Origin: Ohtaekwangia koreensis
Lineage (GTDB): Bacteria > Bacteroidota > Bacteroidia > Cytophagales > Cyclobacteriaceae
Length of the DNA: 64,000 nucleotides
NCBI RefSeq assembly: GCF_900167975.1
Contig: NZ_FUZU01000001.1
Coordinates: forward strand, 1,894,580-1,958,579
Direction: 5' to 3'
In this document: one piece after another, positions 26,576-35,067 of the stretch
Layout: each line of letters opens with the position of its first letter
Position numbering within the stretch: position 1 is the stretch's first letter
Translations under genes and position numbers: made by a program
The notes under the pieces: generated by a model
Told to the model about the DNA's origin: nothing
What the model saw: the letters and a program-made list of their open reading frames with translations, nothing else
The model's database searches: none

Positions 26576-27634
26576 TTAAAGAAAATCAATATCAACATTT
26601 AGCGGGTAGCGCATCAGGTAACGGAGTGCTTGCTTCATGGTAAGATCTTCAAACAGCACTTGGTATAGTGTATTTGTAATCGGTGCGCGAACCTTGTAAT
26701 AGTCAGCGCATTTCTTTGTAATGCGAATGGTATTTATACCCTCAGCAACTTCATCGGTGCTCTCCAGAATCTGTTTTAGCGTTTCACCTTTAGCAAGCCG
26801 GTGACCGATCGTAAAGTTTCTGCTCAACGAACTGTTACAAGTAGTTACGAGATCACCTATACCAGCAACTCCTAAAAATGCTTTTGTATTTCCTCCCAGG
26901 GCACGGCCGAGGTATATCATTTCCACCATGCCGCGACTGACTAATAATCCTTTTGCGTTTTCGCCATAGCCAAGACCACTTAATGCTCCCGCTGCTATAG
27001 CAATAATATTTTTAAGGACACCTGCGAGTTCAACTCCAACAAGATCGTTGTTGCCATATACCTGGAAGTGGTCGTTGCGCAGTAATTGTTTGCCAAGAGT
27101 AATTACTTCGTTGAAATGACTGGCTATAACTGTTGCTGCCGGTTGATTTGCCGCAAGCTCTTTGGAAAGGTTAGGGCCCGCCAGACATCCCACGCGAACA
27201 ACAACACTTTCTTCCATGATCACTTCACTCATGGTTTTTACCTGGCTTCGATTCAGCTTTGTTATAGTCTCTATGCTTTGACCATTTGTAAGCGTAAGGT
27301 CAAAACCTTTTGTGCCATGAATTAAAATATGGTAGGGGTGAAGATGTGGTGACAATTGTTTCATCATAGAGCGAAAATGCTCCGATGGAACAATCGGGAA
27401 CAACACGTTACACTCGCGTGCCATGACAGCGAGGTCGTTGATAGGTTCAATGTTCGCGTGCATCATGTGCCCGCGGTTTTCACGTGTCTCCAGAATGCGT
27501 TGTATTACTTTCTCATCACGAGCATAGAGTAATACTTTACGGTGCTGCGCCAGAAGGTTTGCCACCACACTGCCGAAATTACCAGCCCCGATTACGCCAA
27601 CCGGTTTATCGTCAGATAAACTTTTCAAGGTCAT
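26576..27634 (-). CDS. gpsA: Glycerol-3-phosphate dehydrogenase [NAD(P)+]
   Basis: 352 residues from the ATG at 27634 (MTLKSLSDDKPVGVIG). It reduces dihydroxyacetone phosphate to sn-glycerol-3-phosphate for phospholipid synthesis. The NAD-binding motif VGVIGAGNFGSVVANLLA lies near the N-terminus. The catalytic lysine is in LAGVLKNIIAIAAGALSGLG, and the substrate segment AGIGDLVTTCNSSLSRNF is intact. The start lies inside the 3' end of the acyltransferase gene (23-bp overlap), which ties glycerol-3-phosphate formation to its acylation. Confidence 0.95.
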   Translation of the reverse strand: MTLKSLSDDKPVGVIGAGNFGSVVANLLAQHRKVLLYARDEKVIQRILETRENRGHMMHANIEPINDLAVMARECNVLFPIVPSEHFRSMMKQLSPHLHPYHILIHGTKGFDLTLTNGQSIETITKLNRSQVKTMSEVIMEESVVVRVGCLAGPNLSKELAANQPAATVIASHFNEVITLGKQLLRNDHFQVYGNNDLVGVELAGVLKNIIAIAAGALSGLGYGENAKGLLVSRGMVEMIYLGRALGGNTKAFLGVAGIGDLVTTCNSSLSRNFTIGHRLAKGETLKQILESTDEVAEGINTIRITKKCADYYKVRAPITNTLYQVLFEDLTMKQALRYLMRYPLNVDIDFL

Positions 27635-29309
27635 AGCCAACCAGCCTGTTGTGGTAATAATATAATGTATTGAAGTCTTTCGTGATTATGTTTCCTTCAC
27701 GGTTAAGCAACAGCGGTCTTTTCAAATGAAATATACCCACGTTGTCGAGCCCATGACGGATAACTAAATCAATATTACCTTTCAGATGTGTAGCATGGTA
27801 TACTTTACCTTCATCTTTTAATTTATAGATCTGCTTGCGAACGCGTTTACACGTTTCGCGAAATTCTTCGTATGGTATAACTTGATCTTCTTCCGGAAGA
27901 CGCAGCAGTCCGAACAGGTCAAGTTTTGGATGCTTCTTCTGCCATAATTCAAATGCCACAAAAGCAACCAGGTGACTTGCGAATACTCTGTTGATGCGAT
28001 GATACTCCGATACGATCTTCTGACTTAACATCCGGGTATATTCATCTTCCCGTTGTTTGTCAATCGTTATTTGTTCATTGCTGATAAAGTAGTCACGTGT
28101 ATCGATAATTCTTCCCTGCGGATCAAGGCTGTTGCCATTGTCATCTACATAGTTACCCATAACATCGAGCGCCTTGCCAATGGAAACTGAAATATTAGAT
28201 CCTTTGGTGAAGAATTTGAACAGGAACTGAAGCAATTGCCAGCTACCATATTTATCTTGTTCTGGCAGATAACGATCTTGTCCTTTTACCGATAGATAAT
28301 CATCAATTAAGTCTGGTGCCTCCAGTACGAAGTGATAATTCAGTGTAACAGGAACAACAAAGATCTTCCGTACCTCTTCATCTTTTGCTAAAGAATCAAT
28401 GTATAGATTGCGTTGCGCCTCAACGGCTGAACTGAGTAATCCGAGCTTGAGTTGTTTTTCAAGAACTCCCGAACGCGAGCGTGTTCCCCCGGGGAAAAAT
28501 AAACTATGCGCTCCCTTTTGTATGGCAAGCGTTGAGTATAATTTAAGTGTTTCGAGGTAAGGAAGATTCTTTTTTCTTCGATCAACTTTATAAGCACCAA
28601 GGCTATTCATAAAGTAAGCGAAGATCTTGATGTTAAAAAGATTCAGCCCGGCTCCATATATAAAGGCAGGTAATCCAAGCGAATGAATAACCCACCCGAT
28701 GAGGATGGAGTCAAGATTGCTAAAGTGTGTAGGCACCATGATCACTGTTCCCTTTGTGGCCAGTGTTCGCAGTTGCTTTACTTTACCAACAATGTGAATC
28801 TTATCGCGTAGCGTATAGCGATTCCTGAAAAAGGCACCGAATTTTTTTACACGTGCTCCATTCAATAAACGCGAGAACCAGAATTTTACAATCTCGCGAG
28901 TTACTTTATAGGAACTGGCGTTAAAGTTTCCCGCAATTTCATTCGCATAGCGGGAAACGATTCGATGCAAAATTTCCTCAGCTTTAACTTGAGCTTCTTC
29001 TGGAGGTTTCGTATCGAGACCTACCATGTCCTCTTTGATCGAGGCCCAAAAGCGTGGTTCATCTACCGGATCAACACGCCAGCGATTCCGCTTCATGCGT
29101 TGTTGTTCGCGATAAACAGTAGTTTGAAGTTCGTCAATAAGTTGTTTCGTGGTAGGGCGTAATTCCTTTACACGTGCAATGGAATTATTCGCAACCTCTT
29201 CTATAAACTCCTTGCGGTTTTTACTCAATTGATAGACAGGCCAATCAGGTATACCATCCAGGATGGGCTTGTACTTCTTATTCTTATTTTTCTTCTCTAC
29301 GACTTCCAT
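27612..29309 (-). CDS. Glycerol-3-phosphate acyltransferase-like (PlsB-type)
   Basis: 565 residues from the ATG at 29309; a TTG four codons upstream is less likely. The acyltransferase HxxxxD motif is seen as PTHFSNLDSILIGW, followed by the binding motif LFFPGGTRSRSG and the hydrophobic block VVPVTLNYHFVLEAP. No obvious membrane span dominates, so it is probably membrane-associated. It likely makes lysophosphatidate from glycerol-3-phosphate, because gpsA overlaps its 3' end. It is shorter than E. coli PlsB (807 residues), so a different acyl acceptor cannot be excluded. Confidence 0.82.
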   Translation of the reverse strand: MEVVEKKNKNKKYKPILDGIPDWPVYQLSKNRKEFIEEVANNSIARVKELRPTTKQLIDELQTTVYREQQRMKRNRWRVDPVDEPRFWASIKEDMVGLDTKPPEEAQVKAEEILHRIVSRYANEIAGNFNASSYKVTREIVKFWFSRLLNGARVKKFGAFFRNRYTLRDKIHIVGKVKQLRTLATKGTVIMVPTHFSNLDSILIGWVIHSLGLPAFIYGAGLNLFNIKIFAYFMNSLGAYKVDRRKKNLPYLETLKLYSTLAIQKGAHSLFFPGGTRSRSGVLEKQLKLGLLSSAVEAQRNLYIDSLAKDEEVRKIFVVPVTLNYHFVLEAPDLIDDYLSVKGQDRYLPEQDKYGSWQLLQFLFKFFTKGSNISVSIGKALDVMGNYVDDNGNSLDPQGRIIDTRDYFISNEQITIDKQREDEYTRMLSQKIVSEYHRINRVFASHLVAFVAFELWQKKHPKLDLFGLLRLPEEDQVIPYEEFRETCKRVRKQIYKLKDEGKVYHATHLKGNIDLVIRHGLDNVGIFHLKRPLLLNREGNIITKDFNTLYYYHNRLVGYDLEKFI

Positions 29310-29377
29310 TCGGGGACGCAAAATAGTGAAAAGTTGAACGTTATGGTTATTCGTTAAATCTTAAGGCCACACAACAG

Positions 29378-29620
29378 TTAACCTATCACATTCAACCTGT
29401 CGCGAAGGCTAGTCTCCATTTCTTCAAACCGGGTGAGGGTCTGGCGGATAAACTCTTCGTTGATCAAGGTGCGAAGATCAGCTTCGGCCGTAATATCATA
29501 CTCGTTGATCTTAAAAGTTTGTTCCATAAGCCCTTGCTCAAATTTAATAAGGTAGCGGTTGTTCCAGGCAAAGAGGGTAATCTTGCAATCCGGATGTGGG
29601 ATTTCTCCAACTACGCGCAT
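29378..29620 (-). CDS. Conserved hypothetical protein (Bacteroidota)
   Basis: 80 residues, soluble, no signal. The N-terminal half forms beta strands (MRVVGEIPHPDCKITLFAWN, YLIKFEQGLMEQTFKI) and the C-terminal half is helical (LRTLINEEFIRQTLTRFEEME). I recall similar 75-80-residue proteins in Bacteroidota but no function. It is 69 nt upstream of the acyltransferase and may share its transcript. Confidence 0.78.
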   Translation of the reverse strand: MRVVGEIPHPDCKITLFAWNNRYLIKFEQGLMEQTFKINEYDITAEADLRTLINEEFIRQTLTRFEEMETSLRDRLNVIG

Positions 29621-29762
29621 AGTGTTATCAATAGTTTAAGCGCGTAAAGTTCAATGATTTGTATCGAAGGATCAAACCTTTTTTAGACATGACAGTAATC
29701 TACACAAAGGGTTTTGTGATAAATTTTAAGATACTACTTATAAAAGTATGGGAGCCTGGTCG

Positions 29763-29933
29763 TCAGGATTCCTGAAAGGTAAGCTGTTCTTTTACAACGG
29801 TCAGTTCCTTTTCAAGATTTCTGTACACTGAACTGTTGTGAAGTTGATCAAATTTCATTTGACGAATAAGGCGTTGAAGTTCTAGCTCGCGTTTTAGCAA
29901 GGAAGCCTTCAAGGCTTTAGGATCGGATTTCAT
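29763..29933 (-). CDS. Small helical protein, 56 residues
   Basis: ATG at 29933 to TGA at 29763-29765. The sequence is rich in Leu, Lys and Glu with heptad-like spacing (SLLKRELELQRLIRQMKF, YRNLEKELTVVKEQL), so it probably forms a coiled coil. No signal or membrane segment. It lies 142 nt upstream of the 80-residue gene. Small size limits confidence; family unknown. Confidence 0.6.
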   Translation of the reverse strand: MKSDPKALKASLLKRELELQRLIRQMKFDQLHNSSVYRNLEKELTVVKEQLTFQES

Positions 29934-30238
29934 GAACGGTTAATAGGTTGGTTTGGTAGAGACGAAGATATTAGATTATATCCAAGAGAGAAAATTAAGG
30001 GTATAATTATTTTATGAATACTCAAAAATAATTATCGATCAGCGGAAAGTAAAGCTGGTAAATACATTCCGAGGATCGTGCAAATAGGTGATCAGGTATA
30101 CATTATAAATTAACTGCTTAAGTAATTTTTATAGTGAGGTATAAAAGGATTGATGATGAGGTCACCTCAACCCTTGTAATACATTTCTAATTGGGCTGGT
30201 CTGGAGACGAAGTGAAGTGAGATATTCGAGGCGCCGTT
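29934..30238. other. Intergenic stretch, nothing recognised
   Basis: About 300 nt of AT-rich sequence between the small helical protein and the weak ORF at 30239. No stem-loop with a U run, RNA gene or consensus promoter was seen. Confidence 0.5.
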
Positions 30239-30370
30239 ATGAAAGCAAAGTGTTACGTTGTTTTGATGAAGGATCGGAAAGAACTGACGGGAGGGGGAGT
30301 GAAAACCTGCCAAATTTTTAAAAACTGGTCCCAGGTTAAGAATAAAAACGGTTTCATACCGTTAAAGTAG
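30239..30370 (+). CDS. Doubtful small ORF, 43 residues
   Basis: ATG at 30239 to TAG at 30368-30370; the reading includes CYVVLMKDRKELTGGG and KTCQIFKNWSQVKNKNG. Composition is plausible for a basic peptide or gene remnant, but there is no conserved feature and the length is within chance. Listed so that the region is described. Confidence 0.2.
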   Translation: MKAKCYVVLMKDRKELTGGGVKTCQIFKNWSQVKNKNGFIPLK

Positions 30371-30458
30371 TTGATCTTTCAAGTTCAATCGGAAGATTTT
30401 ATATTGTAACTTATCGTATTCTTTTGATGTTGATCAACAGGACAATACATTTACATCC

Positions 30459-33407
30459 ATGAAGGCGCCCCTTTTAACCCGAAGTATAGTACGAGGAATT
30501 TTCCTGGTCTTTTGTTTTATTTTATCAGGCGTAACAGCATTTGCCACGCACTTACGCGCAGGAAATATCATTGTTAAGAGGATAGGAACCTGTGACGCAA
30601 AAAAATATAGCATAACCGTTATTGTTTATACCAACACGCTCAATACAAATGTTCTTTTTGGTGGCGACCAGGATTACCTAGATTTCGGTGATAAGAGTCC
30701 AAGAATATTGATTCCTGAGATTGGTCCAGGTCATCCCAACTATTCTGTGATCGATGCACAACGTGGTATTGCGCGTGCATTCTATACTGTTGAATGGACA
30801 TACGGTGGTCCTGGCAGATATACAATCAGCTATGTAGAGCCTAACCGTAACGAAGGTGTTCTTAACATGGACAATTCGGTAAACACTACCTTCTATATAG
30901 AAACACAAATTGTTATTGATCCTTTTTTGGGCTGCAGTACACCAGCTGATCTTACTATTCCTCCAATCGACAGAGCTTGCTCCGGCAAAGCTTTTTTTCA
31001 CAACCCGGGTGCCTTTGATCCAGATGGAAATGATAGTTTATCATATGAAATGGTTGTTCCTTATAGAGACCGTAACGCAACTGTTTTAAACTATAGAGCT
31101 CCCAACGACCCTAAATTTTATGTTGACTTCAATACCGGTAATGAAACTGATGATGGCCCTCCTGTCTTTAATATAAATTCACTGGATGGCACCATCACCT
31201 GGGATGCTCCCGGGTTTGCCGGAGAATATAATATAGCATTCATCGTTCGCGAGTGGCGGAAGGTACTTGGTAAATGGGTAGCAATGGGATATGTAAGACG
31301 TGATATGCAAATCATTGTAGAAGATGATTGTAATAATCAGCGACCAGATCTTGAAGTACCAGAAGATGTTTGTATTGAAGCCGGAAAGACACTGAAGGAA
31401 ACTATAATTGGAACAGATCCAGATATACCACCAGATAAAGTGAAGCTCGAAGCCTTCTCTCAGATTTTTGAATTTATACCTTCAGAGTCACCGGCTACTG
31501 TTTCGCCGGATCCTGCTATATTCCAAAACTCGCCAGGTAAACTGGAGTTTGAATGGCACACAACCTGTGAGCATATTCGTGAGCAACCGTACCAGGTAGT
31601 GTTTAAAGTTTCCGATAGCCGGAGTAATGGTGTCTCGCTCGTCACCTATAAAACATGGCGTATTAAAGTTGTCGGGCCGGCACCAAAGTGGAATGACGCG
31701 ACATTGGATATCAGTAAACGACAGGCGACTATAAAATGGGATCCATACTTCTGTGTTAATGCCGAGAAAATGCAGATATGGCGTAAAGTTGATAGTACTT
31801 CTTTCAGGCCGGATACTTGCCAGACCGGTATGCCCGACTATTTAGGATATACCAACATTGCTACCATTGCAGCTAAGACTGCTTCTGGAACTCAGGTAAC
31901 ACAGTATATAGATAACAACGGAGGTAAAGGGCTGGCACCGGGTGCTATGTACTGCTACAGACTCGTGGCTACATTTCCACTTCCAGATGGAGGAGAAAGT
32001 TATGTATCAAAAGATACTTGTGTCGGGCCGATTCCTGCCGATGTTCCCATTATTACAAATGTGAGTGTTGAAAAAACAGGTACTACAGATGGACAAATAC
32101 GCGTCAGTTGGAAGCGACCATTCGATGCCAATAAGACACTATATCCACCGCCTTATACTTATGAAGTATATAGGGCTATCGGGTATACACGCGGCACAGA
32201 TTCAACGCTTGTCGCTACCCTAAGCGATACTACGTTCCTCGATCCTGGGCTGAATACCGAAGAGAGTATATATAATTATAGTATAGCAGCATATTCTCCA
32301 GGTTCGTCTCTGCCTATTAAATTCGTGGGCGCTTCAGATGTTGCCTCTGCTGTAAGGCTTGATACAAAATCACAAGTAGGACAAATTCAATTGAATTGGA
32401 CAGCCGTTGTGCCTTGGTCTAATCAGATACAAGATCATCCGAGGCATCTCATCTATAGAGGCCCTGAAGGTTCTACCGAGTCAGAGCTTGTTCTGATTGA
32501 TAGTATAGATGCCACGATCGATGGATTACAGTATACAGATAAGGGACAATACAACAATACTCCACTGAACGAAGGAACAACATACTGCTATCGTGTAAAA
32601 ACGCGTGGGGGATATGGTAACCCTGCTAAAATTCCGGAGCCGCTGGAGAACTTCTCGCAAATAATTTGTGTACAACCAGGAGATAGCATTCCTCCTTGCA
32701 AACCTATTCTTACTGTTGACTTACTGGATTGCGATCAATTCAAGTCACAGCAGAACTCATGTTTTGGAAGTACTTATAGCAATGTGCTGAACTGGAGCAA
32801 TGATGCAGCTACCGAATGCCAATCAGATATTAGCAGCTATCGGATATATAGATCTGCCACACCTGGAGGTGAGAGTGTTTTCATTGCAGAAGTACCGGCT
32901 GTACAAACAACATATTCGGATACAAATCTTCCTTCCTTCGCGCGATGCTATACTATAGTAGCAGTAGACCGCTCCGGAAATGAGAGTGAACCCAGCGAGC
33001 CTGTATGTAATGACAACTGTCCTTACTATGAATTACCGAATGTATTTACACCAAACGGTGATGGCAAGAATGATGTGTTTAGTGCCTTCAACATCCGTGA
33101 TTACTTGGAGAGCTGTTCAAATCCAGAAGAGTGCGTTATACCTCAGAACCTGATAGAAAAATGTGCACGCTTTGTAGAGAAAGTTAAGTTCAAAGTGTTT
33201 AACCGCTGGGGACAAGAAGTATATAGTTATGAGTCTGGCAGTGAGAATAGTATATTCATTGACTGGGATGGTAAAAATTCCAGTGGTGTAGAGTTATCAC
33301 CCGCTGTTTACTATTATGTAGCTGAAGTCACCTTTATTACTCTTGACCCTGGAAGCAGTACTCAAACCTTTAAAGGATGGGTGCATTTGGTAGACGGTCA
33401 GCAATAG
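30459..33407 (+). CDS. T9SS type B exported protein with gliding-motility C-terminal domain
   Basis: 982 residues with a signal peptide (GIFLVFCFILSGVTAFATHLR, split here at the hydrophobic core; cleavage probably near FAT). The middle part is beta-rich with repeated fibronectin III-like modules, for example GQIRVSWKRPFD and GQIQLNWTAVVP. The C-terminal about 110 residues form the CHU_C/gliding-motility-type domain: NVFTPNGDGKNDVF, then VFNRWGQEVYSY and WDGKNSSGVELSPAVYYYV. This domain directs export by the type IX secretion system (type B), so the protein is probably secreted or surface-bound. No T9SS machinery genes are nearby. A hairpin follows the stop. Confidence 0.9.
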   Translation: MKAPLLTRSIVRGIFLVFCFILSGVTAFATHLRAGNIIVKRIGTCDAKKYSITVIVYTNTLNTNVLFGGDQDYLDFGDKSPRILIPEIGPGHPNYSVIDAQRGIARAFYTVEWTYGGPGRYTISYVEPNRNEGVLNMDNSVNTTFYIETQIVIDPFLGCSTPADLTIPPIDRACSGKAFFHNPGAFDPDGNDSLSYEMVVPYRDRNATVLNYRAPNDPKFYVDFNTGNETDDGPPVFNINSLDGTITWDAPGFAGEYNIAFIVREWRKVLGKWVAMGYVRRDMQIIVEDDCNNQRPDLEVPEDVCIEAGKTLKETIIGTDPDIPPDKVKLEAFSQIFEFIPSESPATVSPDPAIFQNSPGKLEFEWHTTCEHIREQPYQVVFKVSDSRSNGVSLVTYKTWRIKVVGPAPKWNDATLDISKRQATIKWDPYFCVNAEKMQIWRKVDSTSFRPDTCQTGMPDYLGYTNIATIAAKTASGTQVTQYIDNNGGKGLAPGAMYCYRLVATFPLPDGGESYVSKDTCVGPIPADVPIITNVSVEKTGTTDGQIRVSWKRPFDANKTLYPPPYTYEVYRAIGYTRGTDSTLVATLSDTTFLDPGLNTEESIYNYSIAAYSPGSSLPIKFVGASDVASAVRLDTKSQVGQIQLNWTAVVPWSNQIQDHPRHLIYRGPEGSTESELVLIDSIDATIDGLQYTDKGQYNNTPLNEGTTYCYRVKTRGGYGNPAKIPEPLENFSQIICVQPGDSIPPCKPILTVDLLDCDQFKSQQNSCFGSTYSNVLNWSNDAATECQSDISSYRIYRSATPGGESVFIAEVPAVQTTYSDTNLPSFARCYTIVAVDRSGNESEPSEPVCNDNCPYYELPNVFTPNGDGKNDVFSAFNIRDYLESCSNPEECVIPQNLIEKCARFVEKVKFKVFNRWGQEVYSYESGSENSIFIDWDGKNSSGVELSPAVYYYVAEVTFITLDPGSSTQTFKGWVHLVDGQQ

Positions 33408-33433
33408 GTAAAAGATATAATTGAATCTTATAG

Positions 33434-33472
33434 CAGGCACGATAAACTTGGAAATCAAGTCGATCGTGCCTG
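33434..33472 (+). terminator. Probable terminator after the T9SS cargo gene
   Basis: CAGGCACGAT (33434-33443) pairs with ATCGTGCCTG (33463-33472), and an inner ACTTG/CAAGT stem continues it. The T run after the stem is weak. Confidence 0.65.
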
Positions 33473-33556
33473 TTCGATTTACAATGCTTCAGCCGTTGGG
33501 ATGTCGTAATAATTAGCCGATTACAAGCACAATCTTCACACATTTCAGCTTTTTAT

Positions 33557-33564
33557 TATTTTTG
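33557..33564 (+). promoter_or_regulatory. Possible -7 element of fabD
   Basis: TATTTTTG matches TAnnTTTG exactly, 32 nt before the fabD ATG. No TTTG is found at the expected upstream spacing. Confidence 0.35.
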
Positions 33565-33596
33565 AGCGCGGATAGTTTATCCCTATCTGAAAATTT

Positions 33597-34469
33597 ATGA
33601 AGGCATATGTATTTCCAGGACAAGGTGCACAGTTCACCGGTATGGGTAAAGACCTGTATGAATCAAGCGCAAAGGCAAAAGAACTGTTTGATCAGGCAGA
33701 TGATATCCTTGGCTTTAAACTGACTAAGATCATGTTTGAAGGAACCGCAGATGAGCAGAAGCAAACTAAAGTTACTCAACCCGCTATATTTCTACATTCA
33801 GTAGGTATTGCTTTGTCGAGCGATACTTTTCAGCCGGACATGGTTGCGGGCCATTCACTTGGTGAATTCTCCGCATTGGTTACCAATAAAACATTATCCT
33901 TTGAAGATGGCCTTCGTCTTGTTTCAAAGCGAGCTTTGGCGATGCAACATGCCTGTGAGATTAATCCTTCGACCATGGCTGCAATCCTTGGTTTAGATGA
34001 TAAGATTGTTGAAGATATATGTGCGTCTATCGAGGAGGTTGTGGTTGCGGCAAACTATAATTGCCCCGGACAGCTTGTTATTTCAGGAACGATGAAAGGG
34101 ATTGAAATCGCCTGTGAAAAGCTGAAAGCTGCAGGTGCTAAACGTGCTTTGCCACTCCAGGTAGGAGGAGCATTTCACTCTCCATTGATGGAACCTGCAC
34201 GTGAAGAACTTGCTGCTGCCATTGAAAGCACTTCCTTTAAACAACCGATCTGCGCAGTATATCAAAACGTAAATGCACTACCGGCAACAGATATAGCAAC
34301 AATCAAGAAAAACCTGATAGCACAATTGACAGCGCCTGTTCGCTGGACACAATCTGTGCAGAATATGGTAAAGGACGGTGGCAAAACATTTATAGAATGT
34401 GGCCCGGGAAAAGTACTTCAAGGTCTTGTAAAAAAGATATCACCGGAAGCAGAAGTATCCAGTCTTTAG
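33597..34469 (+). CDS. fabD: Malonyl-CoA:ACP transacylase
   Basis: 290 residues. It loads malonyl groups onto acyl carrier protein for fatty acid synthesis. The N-terminus MKAYVFPGQGAQFTGMG is typical. The catalytic Ser87 lies in VAGHSLGEFSAL and the histidine in VGGAFHSPLMEPA. The length is normal. It stands apart from acpP-fabF in this genome segment and is convergent with folK across a short hairpin. Confidence 0.96.
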   Translation: MKAYVFPGQGAQFTGMGKDLYESSAKAKELFDQADDILGFKLTKIMFEGTADEQKQTKVTQPAIFLHSVGIALSSDTFQPDMVAGHSLGEFSALVTNKTLSFEDGLRLVSKRALAMQHACEINPSTMAAILGLDDKIVEDICASIEEVVVAANYNCPGQLVISGTMKGIEIACEKLKAAGAKRALPLQVGGAFHSPLMEPAREELAAAIESTSFKQPICAVYQNVNALPATDIATIKKNLIAQLTAPVRWTQSVQNMVKDGGKTFIECGPGKVLQGLVKKISPEAEVSSL

Positions 34470-34481
34470 GTATATCGAAAG

Positions 34482-34508
34482 GTGTGTGCATATATACTGT
34501 GCACACAC
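34482..34508. terminator. Hairpin between convergent fabD and folK
   Basis: GTGTGTGCA (34482-34490) pairs exactly with TGCACACAC (34500-34508) around a 9-nt loop. Placed 12 nt after the fabD stop and touching the folK stop, it could serve both directions; the U runs are weak. Confidence 0.5.
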
Positions 34509-34991
34509 TTATACCTTCACAACAGCAAGTTGATCTTCACAGATCAATAAGAGTTCTCGAATCTCTTTTCTGGTGATGGGGTGGATAACTTCTGATGCAA
34601 TTTCGGATAGCGGCACCAACGTAAATCTCCGATTTGTCATTTGAGGATGCGGTATTTTCAGACGTTCATGCTCGACAATAACATCTCCATAAAGAAGTAT
34701 ATCAATATCAATTATTCGCGATCCCCAGACTTCCGTCCGCGTTCTCCCCATGTGCTCTTCGATCTGCAGGGTAGTTTGTAACAGTGTGTCAGGATCGAGG
34801 AGCGTTTCAATCTCGATAACCTGGTTATAAAAATCCGGTTGATCACTCTTACCCCATGCAGCAGTTTGATAAATGGAAGAAGCTTTCACGATTCTTCCAG
34901 CCGTTTGCTGAATAAGATTTCGGGAAGTTTCAAGGTTTTGAGCGCGATCGCCCAGATTGCTTCCTAACAAAAGAAAAATACCGTTGTTCAT
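34509..34991 (-). CDS. folK: 2-amino-4-hydroxy-6-hydroxymethyldihydropteridine pyrophosphokinase
   Basis: 160 residues. It pyrophosphorylates the pterin precursor in folate synthesis. Motifs: LLLGSNLGDRAQNL at the N-terminus, TAAWGKSDQPDFYNQVIE, and the ATP/Mg site GRTRTEVWGSRIIDIDILLYG. The length is standard for a monofunctional HPPK. It is divergent from sppA; an exact TATGTTTG -7 element (35008-35015) lies just upstream of its ATG. Confidence 0.95.
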   Translation of the reverse strand: MNNGIFLLLGSNLGDRAQNLETSRNLIQQTAGRIVKASSIYQTAAWGKSDQPDFYNQVIEIETLLDPDTLLQTTLQIEEHMGRTRTEVWGSRIIDIDILLYGDVIVEHERLKIPHPQMTNRRFTLVPLSEIASEVIHPITRKEIRELLLICEDQLAVVKV

Positions 34992-35007
34992 GTAATTGTG
35001 TACCCTG

Positions 35008-35015
35008 CAAACATA
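35008..35015 (-). promoter_or_regulatory. Possible -7 element of folK
   Basis: TATGTTTG on the minus strand matches TAnnTTTG, 16 nt before the folK ATG, which would give a very short leader. No clear -33 TTTG. Confidence 0.35.
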
Positions 35016-35067
35016 CTTTTTTATTCGGTTGGGTATTGCTTAATTTCGAACCTTAAAGTCAACACGT

